From NCBI GenBank assembly GCA_017577895.1, contig PKQY01000012.1, forward strand, positions 1 to 47,520: DNA of 47,520 nucleotides. The letters are read 5' to 3'. The DNA comes from Bacillota bacterium. Lineage in GTDB: Bacteria > Bacillota > Bacilli > ZCTH02-B2. The notes under the pieces are model-generated. The model saw nothing but the letters and a program-made list of their open reading frames with translations, did not search any database and had not been told where the DNA came from. Each line of letters begins with the position of its first letter. Position 1 is the first letter of the stretch. Of the stretch, positions 23,226 through 31,047 are shown piece after piece. A program made the translations under genes and the position numbers.

Positions 23226-24149
23226 ATGTTCAAAGATTTTTTTCCGAAAAAACGCAAATACGCCACGTTGCCGCAAGAAGCGCGCCAGCGGCCGGCTGAA
23301 GTGAAAAAAGAGATCCCTGAAGGGCTGATGGTCAAGTGCGACGTTTGCGGCACCATCATGTATGCCAAGGAACTGGCCAACAACTTGAAAGTGTGCAAAG
23401 GGTGCGATTTTCATTTTCCCATGAGTGCACCGGAACGGCTCGACCTCATTTTAGACAAAGGTTCTTTTGAAGAATGGGATACCGAATTGCGGTCGGCCGA
23501 TCCGTTAGGATTTCCCGGTTATAAGGAAAAACTGGCACAAATGATGGAGAAAACCGGCTTGGCGGAAGCGGTGGTCACGGGCAAAGGCCGCATTGGAGGA
23601 TGCCCGGTCGCCATTGGGGTGATGGATTCCCGGTTCATCATGGGCAGCATGGGCTCGGTGGTCGGCGAAAAAGTGACCCGGGCCATCGAACGGGCACATC
23701 AGCAACGTCTGCCTCTGATCTTGTTTTCGGCATCCGGCGGTGCACGCATGCAGGAAGGCATTTTTAGTCTCATGCAAATGGCGAAAACGAGTGCCGCGTT
23801 GGCACACTTCCAAAAGGCTGGCGGTTTGTTCATTTCTGTGTTCACCAATCCGACGACCGGAGGCGTATCCGCCAGCTTTTCCTCTTTGGGGGACATCAAC
23901 TTGGCCGAACCGGGAGCGTTAATCGGTTTTGCCGGTCGGCGCATCATCGAGCAGACCATTCGCCAAAAACTGCCCGATGATTTTCAGACCGCGGAATTTT
24001 TGCTGGCCCACGGGCAACTGGACGCAGTGGTCCATCGCAAACATTTGCGGGATATGCTCATCAATTTGCTGGATCTCCATCAAGTCCATGGGGCGTGTTC
24101 GGACAACCATGCGGAACAGGCAGTGACGAAGGAGGCTTCCCATGCCTAG
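23226..24149 (+). CDS. accD: Acetyl-CoA carboxylase carboxyltransferase, beta subunit
   Basis: A 307-residue beta subunit of the carboxyltransferase that moves the carboxyl group from biotin to acetyl-CoA, the first step of fatty-acid synthesis; it acts as a heterotetramer with AccA. The N-terminal four-Cys zinc finger is C38, C41, C57 and C60. The crotonase-like core has SASGGARMQEGIFSLMQM and TNPTTGGVSASFSSLGD, which shape the oxyanion hole. ATG 23226 has GAGGTG eight bases upstream; the frame is open 23 codons further, but without a ribosome site. The stop overlaps accA by 8 bases, so the two subunits are translated together. Confidence 0.96.
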   Translation: MFKDFFPKKRKYATLPQEARQRPAEVKKEIPEGLMVKCDVCGTIMYAKELANNLKVCKGCDFHFPMSAPERLDLILDKGSFEEWDTELRSADPLGFPGYKEKLAQMMEKTGLAEAVVTGKGRIGGCPVAIGVMDSRFIMGSMGSVVGEKVTRAIERAHQQRLPLILFSASGGARMQEGIFSLMQMAKTSAALAHFQKAGGLFISVFTNPTTGGVSASFSSLGDINLAEPGALIGFAGRRIIEQTIRQKLPDDFQTAEFLLAHGQLDAVVHRKHLRDMLINLLDLHQVHGACSDNHAEQAVTKEASHA

Positions 24150-25113
24150 CGAGTTGGAATTTGAACGGCCGCTCTTGGAGTTGCGCCGAAAAATCAACGA
24201 GTTGCAACGGTTTGCGGAAGAAAAAGGGCTGGACTTGACCGCAGAGCTGCAAACGCTGGAAGAGAAATACCGGCAAATGGAAGAAGACATCTACACCCAT
24301 CTGGAACCGTGGCAAAAAATGCAACTGGCCCGGCATACCGCCCGCCCGACGACAAAAGATTATATCGAGCGGCTGTTTACGTCGTTTGTCGAACTGCACG
24401 GCGACCGGCTTTACGGGGACGACCCGGCCATCATCGGCGGCATCGGCAAGTTTGAAGGCCGCCCGGTGACGGTCATCGGCCATCAGAAAGGAAAAGATAC
24501 CAAAGAAAACATCGCCCGCAACTTCGGCATGCCCCATCCGGAAGGCTATCGCAAAGCGTTGCGGCTCATGCAGCAGGCGGAAAAATTTTCCCGTCCGATC
24601 ATTTGTTTTATCGACACGCCGGGGGCGTATCCCGGCATGGCGGCGGAAGAGCGGGGACAAAGTGAAGCTATCGCCCGAAACTTGCGGGAGATGGCGACCT
24701 TGGCTGTGCCCATCATCTGCATCATCACCGGTGAAGGCGGCAGCGGCGGCGCTTTGGCCCTGGGTGTGGGCAATCGAATTTACATGTTGGAAAACGCCAT
24801 TTATTCCGTCATCTCGCCGGAAGGGGCGGCTGCCCTGTTGTGGAAAGACGCTTCCCAGGCCAAGCGGGCAGCCCAAACGATGAAAATCACGGCCCAGGAC
24901 ATTTTGGAATTTGGGATTATCGACGGCATCATTCCGGAGCCCCGGGGTGGTGCCCATCGGAATGTTGACGAACAGGCCAGGGCCATTGCCCAAGTGTTGC
25001 GGGATGCGCTGGCGGAACTGAGCCAATGGAGCGGCGAAGAACTCATCGCCCAACGGTATGAAAAATACAAGGCTATCGGCCGTTTCCATGTGCAACAGCA
25101 AGGATTGAGGTGA
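24142..25113 (+). CDS. accA: Acetyl-CoA carboxylase carboxyltransferase, alpha subunit
   Basis: A 323-residue partner of AccD. It starts with the family's charged helix (FERPLLELRRKINEL) and coiled region. The core carries GYRKALRLMQQAEKFSRPIICFIDTPGAYPG and GEGGSGGALALGVGN, the acyl-CoA binding and oxyanion elements, and ends with RYEKYKAIG. The length matches the bacterial average. ATG 24142 lies inside the accD end, with AAGGAGG upstream at 24129-24135. pfkA begins four bases after its stop, so accD-accA-pfkA-pyk are very probably one transcript that joins malonyl-CoA supply to lower glycolysis, as in other Bacillales. Confidence 0.96.
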   Translation: MPSELEFERPLLELRRKINELQRFAEEKGLDLTAELQTLEEKYRQMEEDIYTHLEPWQKMQLARHTARPTTKDYIERLFTSFVELHGDRLYGDDPAIIGGIGKFEGRPVTVIGHQKGKDTKENIARNFGMPHPEGYRKALRLMQQAEKFSRPIICFIDTPGAYPGMAAEERGQSEAIARNLREMATLAVPIICIITGEGGSGGALALGVGNRIYMLENAIYSVISPEGAAALLWKDASQAKRAAQTMKITAQDILEFGIIDGIIPEPRGGAHRNVDEQARAIAQVLRDALAELSQWSGEELIAQRYEKYKAIGRFHVQQQGLR

Positions 25114-25117
25114 TGGC

Positions 25118-26089
25118 ATGCAACGGATCGCGGTATTGACCAGCGGCGGCGATGCGCCGGGCATGAATGCGGCCATTCGGGCTGTCGTCCGGACCGGGTT
25201 GTATCACGGGCTGACCGTTTTGGGCGTCCAGCACGGGTATAGCGGGCTCATTGCCGGCGAATTTGTCCCGATGGACGCCGGCTCCGTGGGTGATATCATC
25301 CATCGGGGCGGCACCATTTTGCGCAGTGCCCGCTGCGAAGAGTTCCGCACGCCCGAGGGACAAGCCAAGGCGCTGGAACAGTTGAGAAAACACCAAGTGG
25401 ACGGACTGATCGTCATCGGCGGCGACGGTTCGTTCCGCGGCGCCATGCGGTTGCACGAGCAAGGTTTTCCCGTCATCGGCGTGCCGGGCACCATCGACAA
25501 TGACATTCCCGGAACCGACACGACTATCGGCTTCGATACGGCGGTCAATACGGCCATTGCGGCGGTGGACAAAATTCGGGATACGGCGTCCAGCCATGAA
25601 CGGACGTACGTGGTGGAAGTCATGGGCCGCGCTGCCGGCGATATTGCCTTGTGGGCCGGTTTGGCGGGCGGCGCCGAATCGATCCTCATTCCGGAAGTAC
25701 AAGCCCCCTTGGAACAGCAACTGGAAGAATTGTGTCAACGGTTGCACCGGGCATATCAACGGGGCAAAAAGCACAGCATTATTTTGGTGGCCGAAGGGGC
25801 GGCCAGCGGCCTGGAAGTCGGACGGTGGATTGAGCAACGCACCGGGTTTGAGACCCGGGTCACGGTCCTCGGTCACATTCAACGGGGAGGTTCGCCCACC
25901 GCGGCGGACCGGGTGCTGGCCAGCCGCATGGGCAGTACGGCGGTTCAGTTTTTGCTGGAAGGACGCAGCGGCGAAATGGTGGCGGTGCGGCGCAACGAAA
26001 TTTGTGGCGTGCCCATGAGCCAGGTGTTTTCACAAAACCATCAAGCGGATCTGTCCATTTATCACATGGCGAGCATTTTGGCCATCTAA
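25118..26089 (+). CDS. pfkA: 6-phosphofructokinase (ATP-dependent)
   Basis: A 323-residue, group A bacterial enzyme making fructose-1,6-bisphosphate from fructose-6-phosphate and ATP. The glycine motif TSGGDAPGMNAAIR is at residues 8-21, the ATP/Mg loop is GGDGSFRGA, and the catalytic Asp sits in GTIDNDIPGTD. The effector and substrate arginines of the tetramer interface are present in the R-rich segments. GGDGS (rather than GGDDT) indicates ATP and not pyrophosphate as donor. ATG 25118 has AGGTGATGG upstream. The gap to accA is four bases and to pyk 37 bases. Confidence 0.97.
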   Translation: MQRIAVLTSGGDAPGMNAAIRAVVRTGLYHGLTVLGVQHGYSGLIAGEFVPMDAGSVGDIIHRGGTILRSARCEEFRTPEGQAKALEQLRKHQVDGLIVIGGDGSFRGAMRLHEQGFPVIGVPGTIDNDIPGTDTTIGFDTAVNTAIAAVDKIRDTASSHERTYVVEVMGRAAGDIALWAGLAGGAESILIPEVQAPLEQQLEELCQRLHRAYQRGKKHSIILVAEGAASGLEVGRWIEQRTGFETRVTVLGHIQRGGSPTAADRVLASRMGSTAVQFLLEGRSGEMVAVRRNEICGVPMSQVFSQNHQADLSIYHMASILAI

Positions 26090-26126
26090 GTCCGTCCGTC
26101 ACGTTCACCGAAAGGGGTTTTCGCGC

Positions 26127-27878
26127 ATGCGCAAGACGAAAATCGTGTGTACCATCGGGCCAGCCAGCAACAATTTGGAGACGTTGAAACAACTCATCGC
26201 CGCCGGCATGAACGTGGCCCGACTGAACTTTTCTCATGGCACCCACGAGGAACATGCGGCCGCGATTGCGACCATTCGGCGGGCGGCGGCGGAAATGGGG
26301 AAGACCATCAGTATTTTGTTGGATACGAAGGGCCCGGAGATTCGTACGGGCGTGCTGGAAACCGGCGAGGTGGAGTTGCGCGAGGGACAGACGTTCATTT
26401 TGACGACGGAAGACGTGGTGGGCAATGCAGAACGGGTCAGCATCACGTATCCCGGGCTGGTGAACGAACTTCGGCCCGGCGATCGGGTGCTGTTGGATGA
26501 CGGTTTGATTGAGTTGGAAGTCGAGGCGATTCGGGGCCCCGACATTGTATGCCGGGTGAAAAACAGCGGCCGGTTGCGGGACCGCAAAGGGGTGAACGTG
26601 CCGGGCGTGTCCATCGGACTGCCGGGCATTACGGAAAAAGATGCGGCCGACATCCGATTCGGCGTGGAGCAGGGCGTCGATTTTATTGCGGCGTCGTTTG
26701 TGCGGAAACCAGCGGACATCCTCGAAATTCACCGCATTCTCGACGAGATGAATGCCGACATACCGGTCATCGCCAAAATTGAAAACCGGGAAGGCGTGCA
26801 AAACTTGGACGCCATTTTGGAAGTGGCCGACGGGCTGATGGTGGCCCGCGGCGATTTGGGCGTGGAAATTCCCGTCGAAGAAGTGCCGCTGTTGCAGAAA
26901 ATGATGATCGAAAAATGCAACCGGGCGGGCAAACCGGTCATTACCGCCACCCAAATGCTCGACTCCATGCAGCGTCAGCCCCGGCCCACGCGGGCAGAGA
27001 CGACGGACGTGGCCAACGCCATTTTGGACGGCACCGATGCGGTCATGCTGTCCGGCGAGACTGCCTCAGGGTTATATCCAGTGGAGTCGGTCCGGATGAT
27101 GGCCAAAATCGCCGAGACGACAGAAAAAGCGCTGAATTACCGGGAAATGTTCCGCAAACACCGGCAAGCAGGACAGACGACCATCACCGATCAAATCAGC
27201 CAGGCAGTGGCGGGGACCGCATTGGACTTGAAAGTGGCCGCCATTATCACCCCGACCGAAAGCGGCTATACCGCCCGGCTCATTTCCAAATACCGGCCTT
27301 CCTGCCCCATCGTGGCCGTTACGTACAACGAGAAGACGTTGCGGCGCCTGACCTTGTACTGGGGCGTGCAACCGCTCCTCGGAGATAAAGCCACCTCCAT
27401 CGATAAGATGTTGAATTCGGCGGTGGAGCGGGCGTTGGCGGAAGGATACATCAGTTATGGCGATCTGGTCGTTATTACCGCCGGCGTGCCGGTAGGGGAA
27501 GTGGGGACTACCAACATGATGAAAATTCACGTGGTGGGCGACGTCATTGCCCACGGTCAAGGCATTGGCCATCAGGTGGTGACCGGCCGCGTCGTCAAAG
27601 GGCAGAGCGTCGAGGAAATTTTGGCAAAAATGACGCCGGACGCCATTCTCGTCACCGTCAGCACCGACCGGGAGATGGTACCGGCCATGGAAAAAGCCGC
27701 TGCCATCATAACCGAGCAGGGCGGCTTGACATCCCATGCGGCCATTGTCGGGTTGGAATTGGGCATCCCGGTCATCGTCGGCGTGCAAAACGCCATGCAA
27801 CTGTTGGAAGACGGTATGGTGGTCACTATCGATTCGGAACGGGGTTACATTTACAACGGGAAGGCCAAAGTGCTTTAG
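26127..27878 (+). CDS. pyk: Pyruvate kinase with extra C-terminal phosphohistidine-type domain
   Basis: A 583-residue enzyme converting phosphoenolpyruvate and ADP to pyruvate and ATP. The catalytic TIM barrel holds SHGTHEEH, LDTKGPEIRTG, VARGDLGVEIP and ITATQMLDSM. A regulatory domain follows, and then about 100 residues with GGLTSHAAIVGLELGIPVIVG, the PEP-utiliser type swivelling domain with its conserved Thr-Ser-His. This extra domain is characteristic of Bacillus and Geobacillus pyruvate kinases, and the length is the same as there. ATG 26127 has AAAGGGG upstream. The gene is fourth in the accD-accA-pfkA-pyk run and is followed by a thioesterase after 16 bases. Confidence 0.96.
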   Translation: MRKTKIVCTIGPASNNLETLKQLIAAGMNVARLNFSHGTHEEHAAAIATIRRAAAEMGKTISILLDTKGPEIRTGVLETGEVELREGQTFILTTEDVVGNAERVSITYPGLVNELRPGDRVLLDDGLIELEVEAIRGPDIVCRVKNSGRLRDRKGVNVPGVSIGLPGITEKDAADIRFGVEQGVDFIAASFVRKPADILEIHRILDEMNADIPVIAKIENREGVQNLDAILEVADGLMVARGDLGVEIPVEEVPLLQKMMIEKCNRAGKPVITATQMLDSMQRQPRPTRAETTDVANAILDGTDAVMLSGETASGLYPVESVRMMAKIAETTEKALNYREMFRKHRQAGQTTITDQISQAVAGTALDLKVAAIITPTESGYTARLISKYRPSCPIVAVTYNEKTLRRLTLYWGVQPLLGDKATSIDKMLNSAVERALAEGYISYGDLVVITAGVPVGEVGTTNMMKIHVVGDVIAHGQGIGHQVVTGRVVKGQSVEEILAKMTPDAILVTVSTDREMVPAMEKAAAIITEQGGLTSHAAIVGLELGIPVIVGVQNAMQLLEDGMVVTIDSERGYIYNGKAKVL

Positions 27879-27894
27879 GGAGAGGAGACAGGAC

Positions 27895-28347
27895 ATGTCC
27901 ATCGTGACCGAAACGCGCCTGGCCGTTCGCTACCAGGAAACGGACCAAATGGCGATTGTGTACCATACGAACTACTTGGTGTGGTTTGAGATCGGCCGGA
28001 CCGATTTTGTGCGGCAGGTGACGGGCCGGCGGTATGCCGAATGGGAAAAGCAGTACGGCATCTTGTTGCCTGTCCTGCACGCCCATGCCGACTACCACGC
28101 GCCGGCCCGATACGGCGACGACATTGTGGTGTGCACCCGGCTCATTCAATTGAGCAAAGTGCGCATCCATTTCGGGTATGAGATCTATCGGGAAGACAAA
28201 TCCGGCCGCACGTTGTTGACGACGGGCGAGACTCACCACGCGTGGGTCAACCGGGACATGAAACCGGTGCGGCTGGACCGCATGGCTCCGGAGTTGTTTG
28301 AACAATTGCAGGAAGCTTACAGCAATAAGGCAGCCGTCAGCAGTTGA
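27895..28347 (+). CDS. YbgC/FadM-type acyl-CoA thioesterase (hotdog fold)
   Basis: A 150-residue hotdog-fold protein of the 4-hydroxybenzoyl-CoA/FadM thioesterase family. The active-site motif is Tyr-Gln-Glu-Thr-Asp-Gln-Met-Ala-Ile-Val-Tyr-His-Thr-Asn-Tyr, with the catalytic Asp in the TDQMA segment; a helix with FEIGRTDFVR and a sheet ending in THHAWVNRDMKPVRLD follow. Such enzymes hydrolyse short or medium acyl-CoA; the substrate is not readable here. ATG 27895 follows AGGGAGAGGAGACAGG. The frame is open further upstream into pyk, but those codons have no ribosome site. It is the last gene of the dnaE-pyk stretch and ends inside a terminator. Confidence 0.88.
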   Translation: MSIVTETRLAVRYQETDQMAIVYHTNYLVWFEIGRTDFVRQVTGRRYAEWEKQYGILLPVLHAHADYHAPARYGDDIVVCTRLIQLSKVRIHFGYEIYREDKSGRTLLTTGETHHAWVNRDMKPVRLDRMAPELFEQLQEAYSNKAAVSS

Positions 28348-28369
28348 CGCGGCTGCCTGTTTTGTTTTT
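28329..28369 (+). terminator. Intrinsic terminator after the pyk-thioesterase operon
   Basis: GGCAGCCG (28329-28336) pairs perfectly with CGGCTGCC (28350-28357), followed by TGTTTTGTTTTT. The stem starts inside the thioesterase reading frame and its loop contains the TGA stop at 28345-28347, so translating ribosomes may compete with hairpin formation. Confidence 0.85.
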
Positions 28370-28375
28370 GGACGG

Positions 28376-29509
28376 TTATTTTTGGGTGGATGAGTGAAGC
28401 GGCCGGGTGATGTAGGCCCACAAATCGTGAAAGACGTCGGCTTTGTGAAACGACACCAAAATGACCAACGCCACTGGGCCGATGACGGCGCCGGCGACTC
28501 CGAACAATTGAATGCCGACGTACAAGGCGATCAACGTCAATAATGGATCCATGCCCACGTTGTCGCCGACAATTTTCGGCTCCAGCAGTTGCCGCGAGAC
28601 GGCAATGATGAGATACAAAATGGCCAGGGCGATGCCGAGCCGGTAATCGCCGACGATGAGGCAATACCCTGCCCAGGGGATGAGGATGGTGCCGACGCCC
28701 AAGTAAGGCAGCAAATCGAACAGCGCCATCACCAGGCCGATGGTCATGGCGTACTCGACGCCCAAAATCATCAAATAACCGATGACGATGGCGCCGGTCA
28801 CGCTGATTAAAATGACTTGTGCCCAAATGAACCCAAAAGTCGCTTTGCGCAAATACCCCCAGATGCGATGGCAGCTTTCTGCCAAACGGGGCGGCATTAT
28901 TTTCAATAGCTGGTCTTTCAGGCGATACCAGTCTTTACTGATGAACAACGCGGCGGCAAACGAGATGATTAACAACAAGGCCGTCGAGGGCAAGGAGGTG
29001 AAAAAGCCGAGCAGCGCATTGAGCAAGAAGAGAAACAGCTGCGTCGCCGCGTCGGTGATGTAATCGATACCGGTGCGGATCGTTTCGTTGATCCGGGCCT
29101 GGTACACCGGATCCAGATTGGCCACCATCGATTCCAGCTGATTAAAGATGTTCAGGACGACTTCTTGCGTGAGAAAATGGCTGATGTAAATTTGCACCTG
29201 ATTCAAGTAGACGGGCAAAATGTTGACCAATTGGGTCAGTTCGATGATGATCTTGGCCGTCAATAAGGTCAACAAAGAAAACAACAGCAGCACAAAAAGG
29301 GCCAATGTCAACATGACGGCCAATATCCTGGGCATTTTTGCTTTCTTTTCTAACAGGTTGACCGCCGGATTGATGATTAAAGCGATCAGCCAGGCAATAA
29401 TAAATGGTGTCACCAGAGGGACGAGCCATTTGATGAGCAAAAAAAGTCCGGCAACGGCACCGAGGACAATGGCAAGTCGCAGCAACACTTGTGCTTGCGC
29501 CTTTGTCAA
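28376..29509 (-). CDS. ytvI: YtvI-like AI-2E family sporulation membrane protein
   Basis: A 377-residue AI-2E transporter-family protein with about seven predicted membrane helices, including an N-terminal pair (LAIVLGAVAGLFLLIKW and FIIAWLIALIINPAVNLLEKKAK) and the family motif region LLPYLGVGTILIPWAGY and LEPKIVGDNVGMDPLLTLIALYVG. B. subtilis YtvI is a sporulation membrane protein of nearly the same length. TTG 29509 is chosen because GGAGG lies nine bases upstream and a sigma-A-like promoter starts transcription near 29533; the in-frame ATG at 29551 lies upstream of that start. Convergent with the thioesterase, divergent from citZ. Confidence 0.85.
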   Translation of the reverse strand: MTKAQAQVLLRLAIVLGAVAGLFLLIKWLVPLVTPFIIAWLIALIINPAVNLLEKKAKMPRILAVMLTLALFVLLLFSLLTLLTAKIIIELTQLVNILPVYLNQVQIYISHFLTQEVVLNIFNQLESMVANLDPVYQARINETIRTGIDYITDAATQLFLFLLNALLGFFTSLPSTALLLIISFAAALFISKDWYRLKDQLLKIMPPRLAESCHRIWGYLRKATFGFIWAQVILISVTGAIVIGYLMILGVEYAMTIGLVMALFDLLPYLGVGTILIPWAGYCLIVGDYRLGIALAILYLIIAVSRQLLEPKIVGDNVGMDPLLTLIALYVGIQLFGVAGAVIGPVALVILVSFHKADVFHDLWAYITRPLHSSTQK

Positions 29510-29539
29510 GTTGTCAAGCCTCCAAATCTCTTTTTTGGC

Positions 29540-29568
29540 ATTGTACTCCATTTTGGTACAAATCTCAA
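29540..29568 (-). promoter_or_regulatory. Sigma-A-like promoter of ytvI
   Basis: On the minus strand TTGAGA (29568-29563), 17 bases and TACAAT (29545-29540) match the vegetative pattern well. Transcription near 29533 leaves a leader of about 24 bases holding the GGAGG site, which fixes the TTG start at 29509. Confidence 0.65.
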
Positions 29569-29602
29569 TTCTATCGGCAATCGAAGGATTTTTGGGCCAA
29601 CG

Positions 29603-29631
29603 TTCACAAAATGTTCCTTTTAATTTATAAT
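29603..29631 (+). promoter_or_regulatory. Sigma-A promoter of citZ
   Basis: TTCACA (29603-29608), 17 bases and TATAAT (29626-29631) form a near-consensus promoter with one mismatch. Start is expected near 29638. A perfect 10-bp palindrome, CGGGATCCCG (29643-29652), lies just downstream. No CcpC-type ATAA-N7-TTAT and no clear cre site were seen. Confidence 0.75.
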
Positions 29632-29729
29632 AAAAACGAAAACGGGATCCCGATTGATACCTTGTGCTATAACAGTATTGAAACAAGGATAAACAGAAAC
29701 AGAATTTTCACAGGAAAGGAAGCGATAGG

Positions 29730-30848
29730 ATGACTGCGACCCAAGGGCTAGAAGGTGTGATTGCGGCGCAATCGGCCATCAGCTCCATCATTGATGACAC
29801 TTTGACGTATCGGGGCATCAACATCGACGAATTGGCTGAAAACGCCAGCTTTGAAGAAGTCGTCTATTTGTTGTGGCACGGCAAATTGCCGAACCGCACC
29901 GAGTTGGCAGAACTGGAAAAGGCGTTGCGTGAAAATGCGGCTTTGCCGGAAGAAGTGTTGAACCAGCTGAAAGCGTATCCGAAAACCGCGACGCCGATGG
30001 AAATGTTGCGGACAGCCGTTTCGGCTTTAGGTATGTGCGATCCCGAGGCTAATGTCAACACGCCGGAAGCGAACTTGCGCAAGGCCATCCGGTTGACGGC
30101 GCGGGTGTCCACCATCGTGGCCGCCATTCACCGCGTTCGCCAAGGGCTGGAACCCATCGCTCCCCATCCGGAATACGGATTCGCCAAAAATTTCCTGTAC
30201 ATGTTGAACGGCGAAGAACCGCCGGCCATTGCTGTTGAAGCGTTTAACAAAGCATTGGTGTTGCACGCCGACCACGAATTCAACGCCTCCACCTTTGCTG
30301 CCCGCGTGACGGTCGCCACGTTGTCCGACATGTATTCGGGGGTTGTCTCCGCCATCGGTGCGTTGAAAGGACCGTTGCATGGCGGCGCCAACGAGCAAGT
30401 GATGCGGATGTTGGAAGAAATCGGCACGCCGGATCGGATCGAAGCTTACATAAGAGATAAGTTGGCGAAAAAAGAGAAAATCATGGGCTTCGGCCATCGC
30501 GTCTACCGCAAGGGCGATCCGCGGGCCAAACATCTCCATCGCATGTCCAGCGAGTTGTCCAAGCTCCCCAACAACGATCCGAAGTGGTTTGAAATGTCGG
30601 AGAAAATCGAGGCCATCGTCACGAAAGAAAAGGGCTTGCCCCCCAACGTCGATTTTTATTCGGCGTCGACCTACACGTATTTAGGCATCCCGAAAGAATT
30701 GTTCACGCCCATCTTTGCCCTCAGCCGGGTGTCGGGATGGACGGCCCACATTCTCGAACAATATGCCAACAACCGCCTCATTCGGCCGCGGGCAGAATAT
30801 GTGGGGCCGAAGCACGCATCCTACATTCCGATCGATCAGCGGAACTAG
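29730..30848 (+). CDS. citZ: Citrate synthase
   Basis: A 372-residue type-II (Gram-positive, short-form) citrate synthase condensing acetyl-CoA with oxaloacetate. The three catalytic residues are visible: the His in GPLHGGANEQV, the His in IMGFGHRVYRKGDPRA and the Asp in PPNVDFYSAS. The N-terminus (GLEGVIAAQSAISSIIDD) is typical for CitZ, while the length matches the Bacillus enzyme. ATG 29730 has GGAAGCGATAGG upstream. It is the first of three TCA genes (citZ, icd, mdh) in the usual Bacillales order and has a near-consensus promoter. No terminator is visible before icd, so read-through is likely. Confidence 0.95.
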   Translation: MTATQGLEGVIAAQSAISSIIDDTLTYRGINIDELAENASFEEVVYLLWHGKLPNRTELAELEKALRENAALPEEVLNQLKAYPKTATPMEMLRTAVSALGMCDPEANVNTPEANLRKAIRLTARVSTIVAAIHRVRQGLEPIAPHPEYGFAKNFLYMLNGEEPPAIAVEAFNKALVLHADHEFNASTFAARVTVATLSDMYSGVVSAIGALKGPLHGGANEQVMRMLEEIGTPDRIEAYIRDKLAKKEKIMGFGHRVYRKGDPRAKHLHRMSSELSKLPNNDPKWFEMSEKIEAIVTKEKGLPPNVDFYSASTYTYLGIPKELFTPIFALSRVSGWTAHILEQYANNRLIRPRAEYVGPKHASYIPIDQRN

Positions 30849-31047
30849 ATGCTCCGACGTGGAACTGGATTCTCCTGCGTCAAATGAAGTAAGATTAGAA
30901 GTGGCGATGTAGAAGTGGTGATGCCCATCAGAGCGCTTGTCTTTGGTGGGCGTTCCCATGTCCATGCCGGTGGATAGACAGATAGAAAAGAGAGACATAA
31001 AGATCAAAAGGGGCAAGGTTTGCAAAAAGCACAAGGAGGGTGCAAGC
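30849..31047 (+). other. 199-bp spacer between citZ and icd
   Basis: No gene is supported here. It holds an imperfect head-to-tail 14-bp repeat (TAGAAGTGGYGATG at 30896-30909 and 30910-30923, one difference), then a possible 7-bp stem (GCCCATC with GGTGGGC, one G-U pair) with no U run. A frame from 30937 is open into icd, but lacks a ribosome site and family similarity. The icd ribosome site AAGGAGGG is at 31033-31040. Confidence 0.5.
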
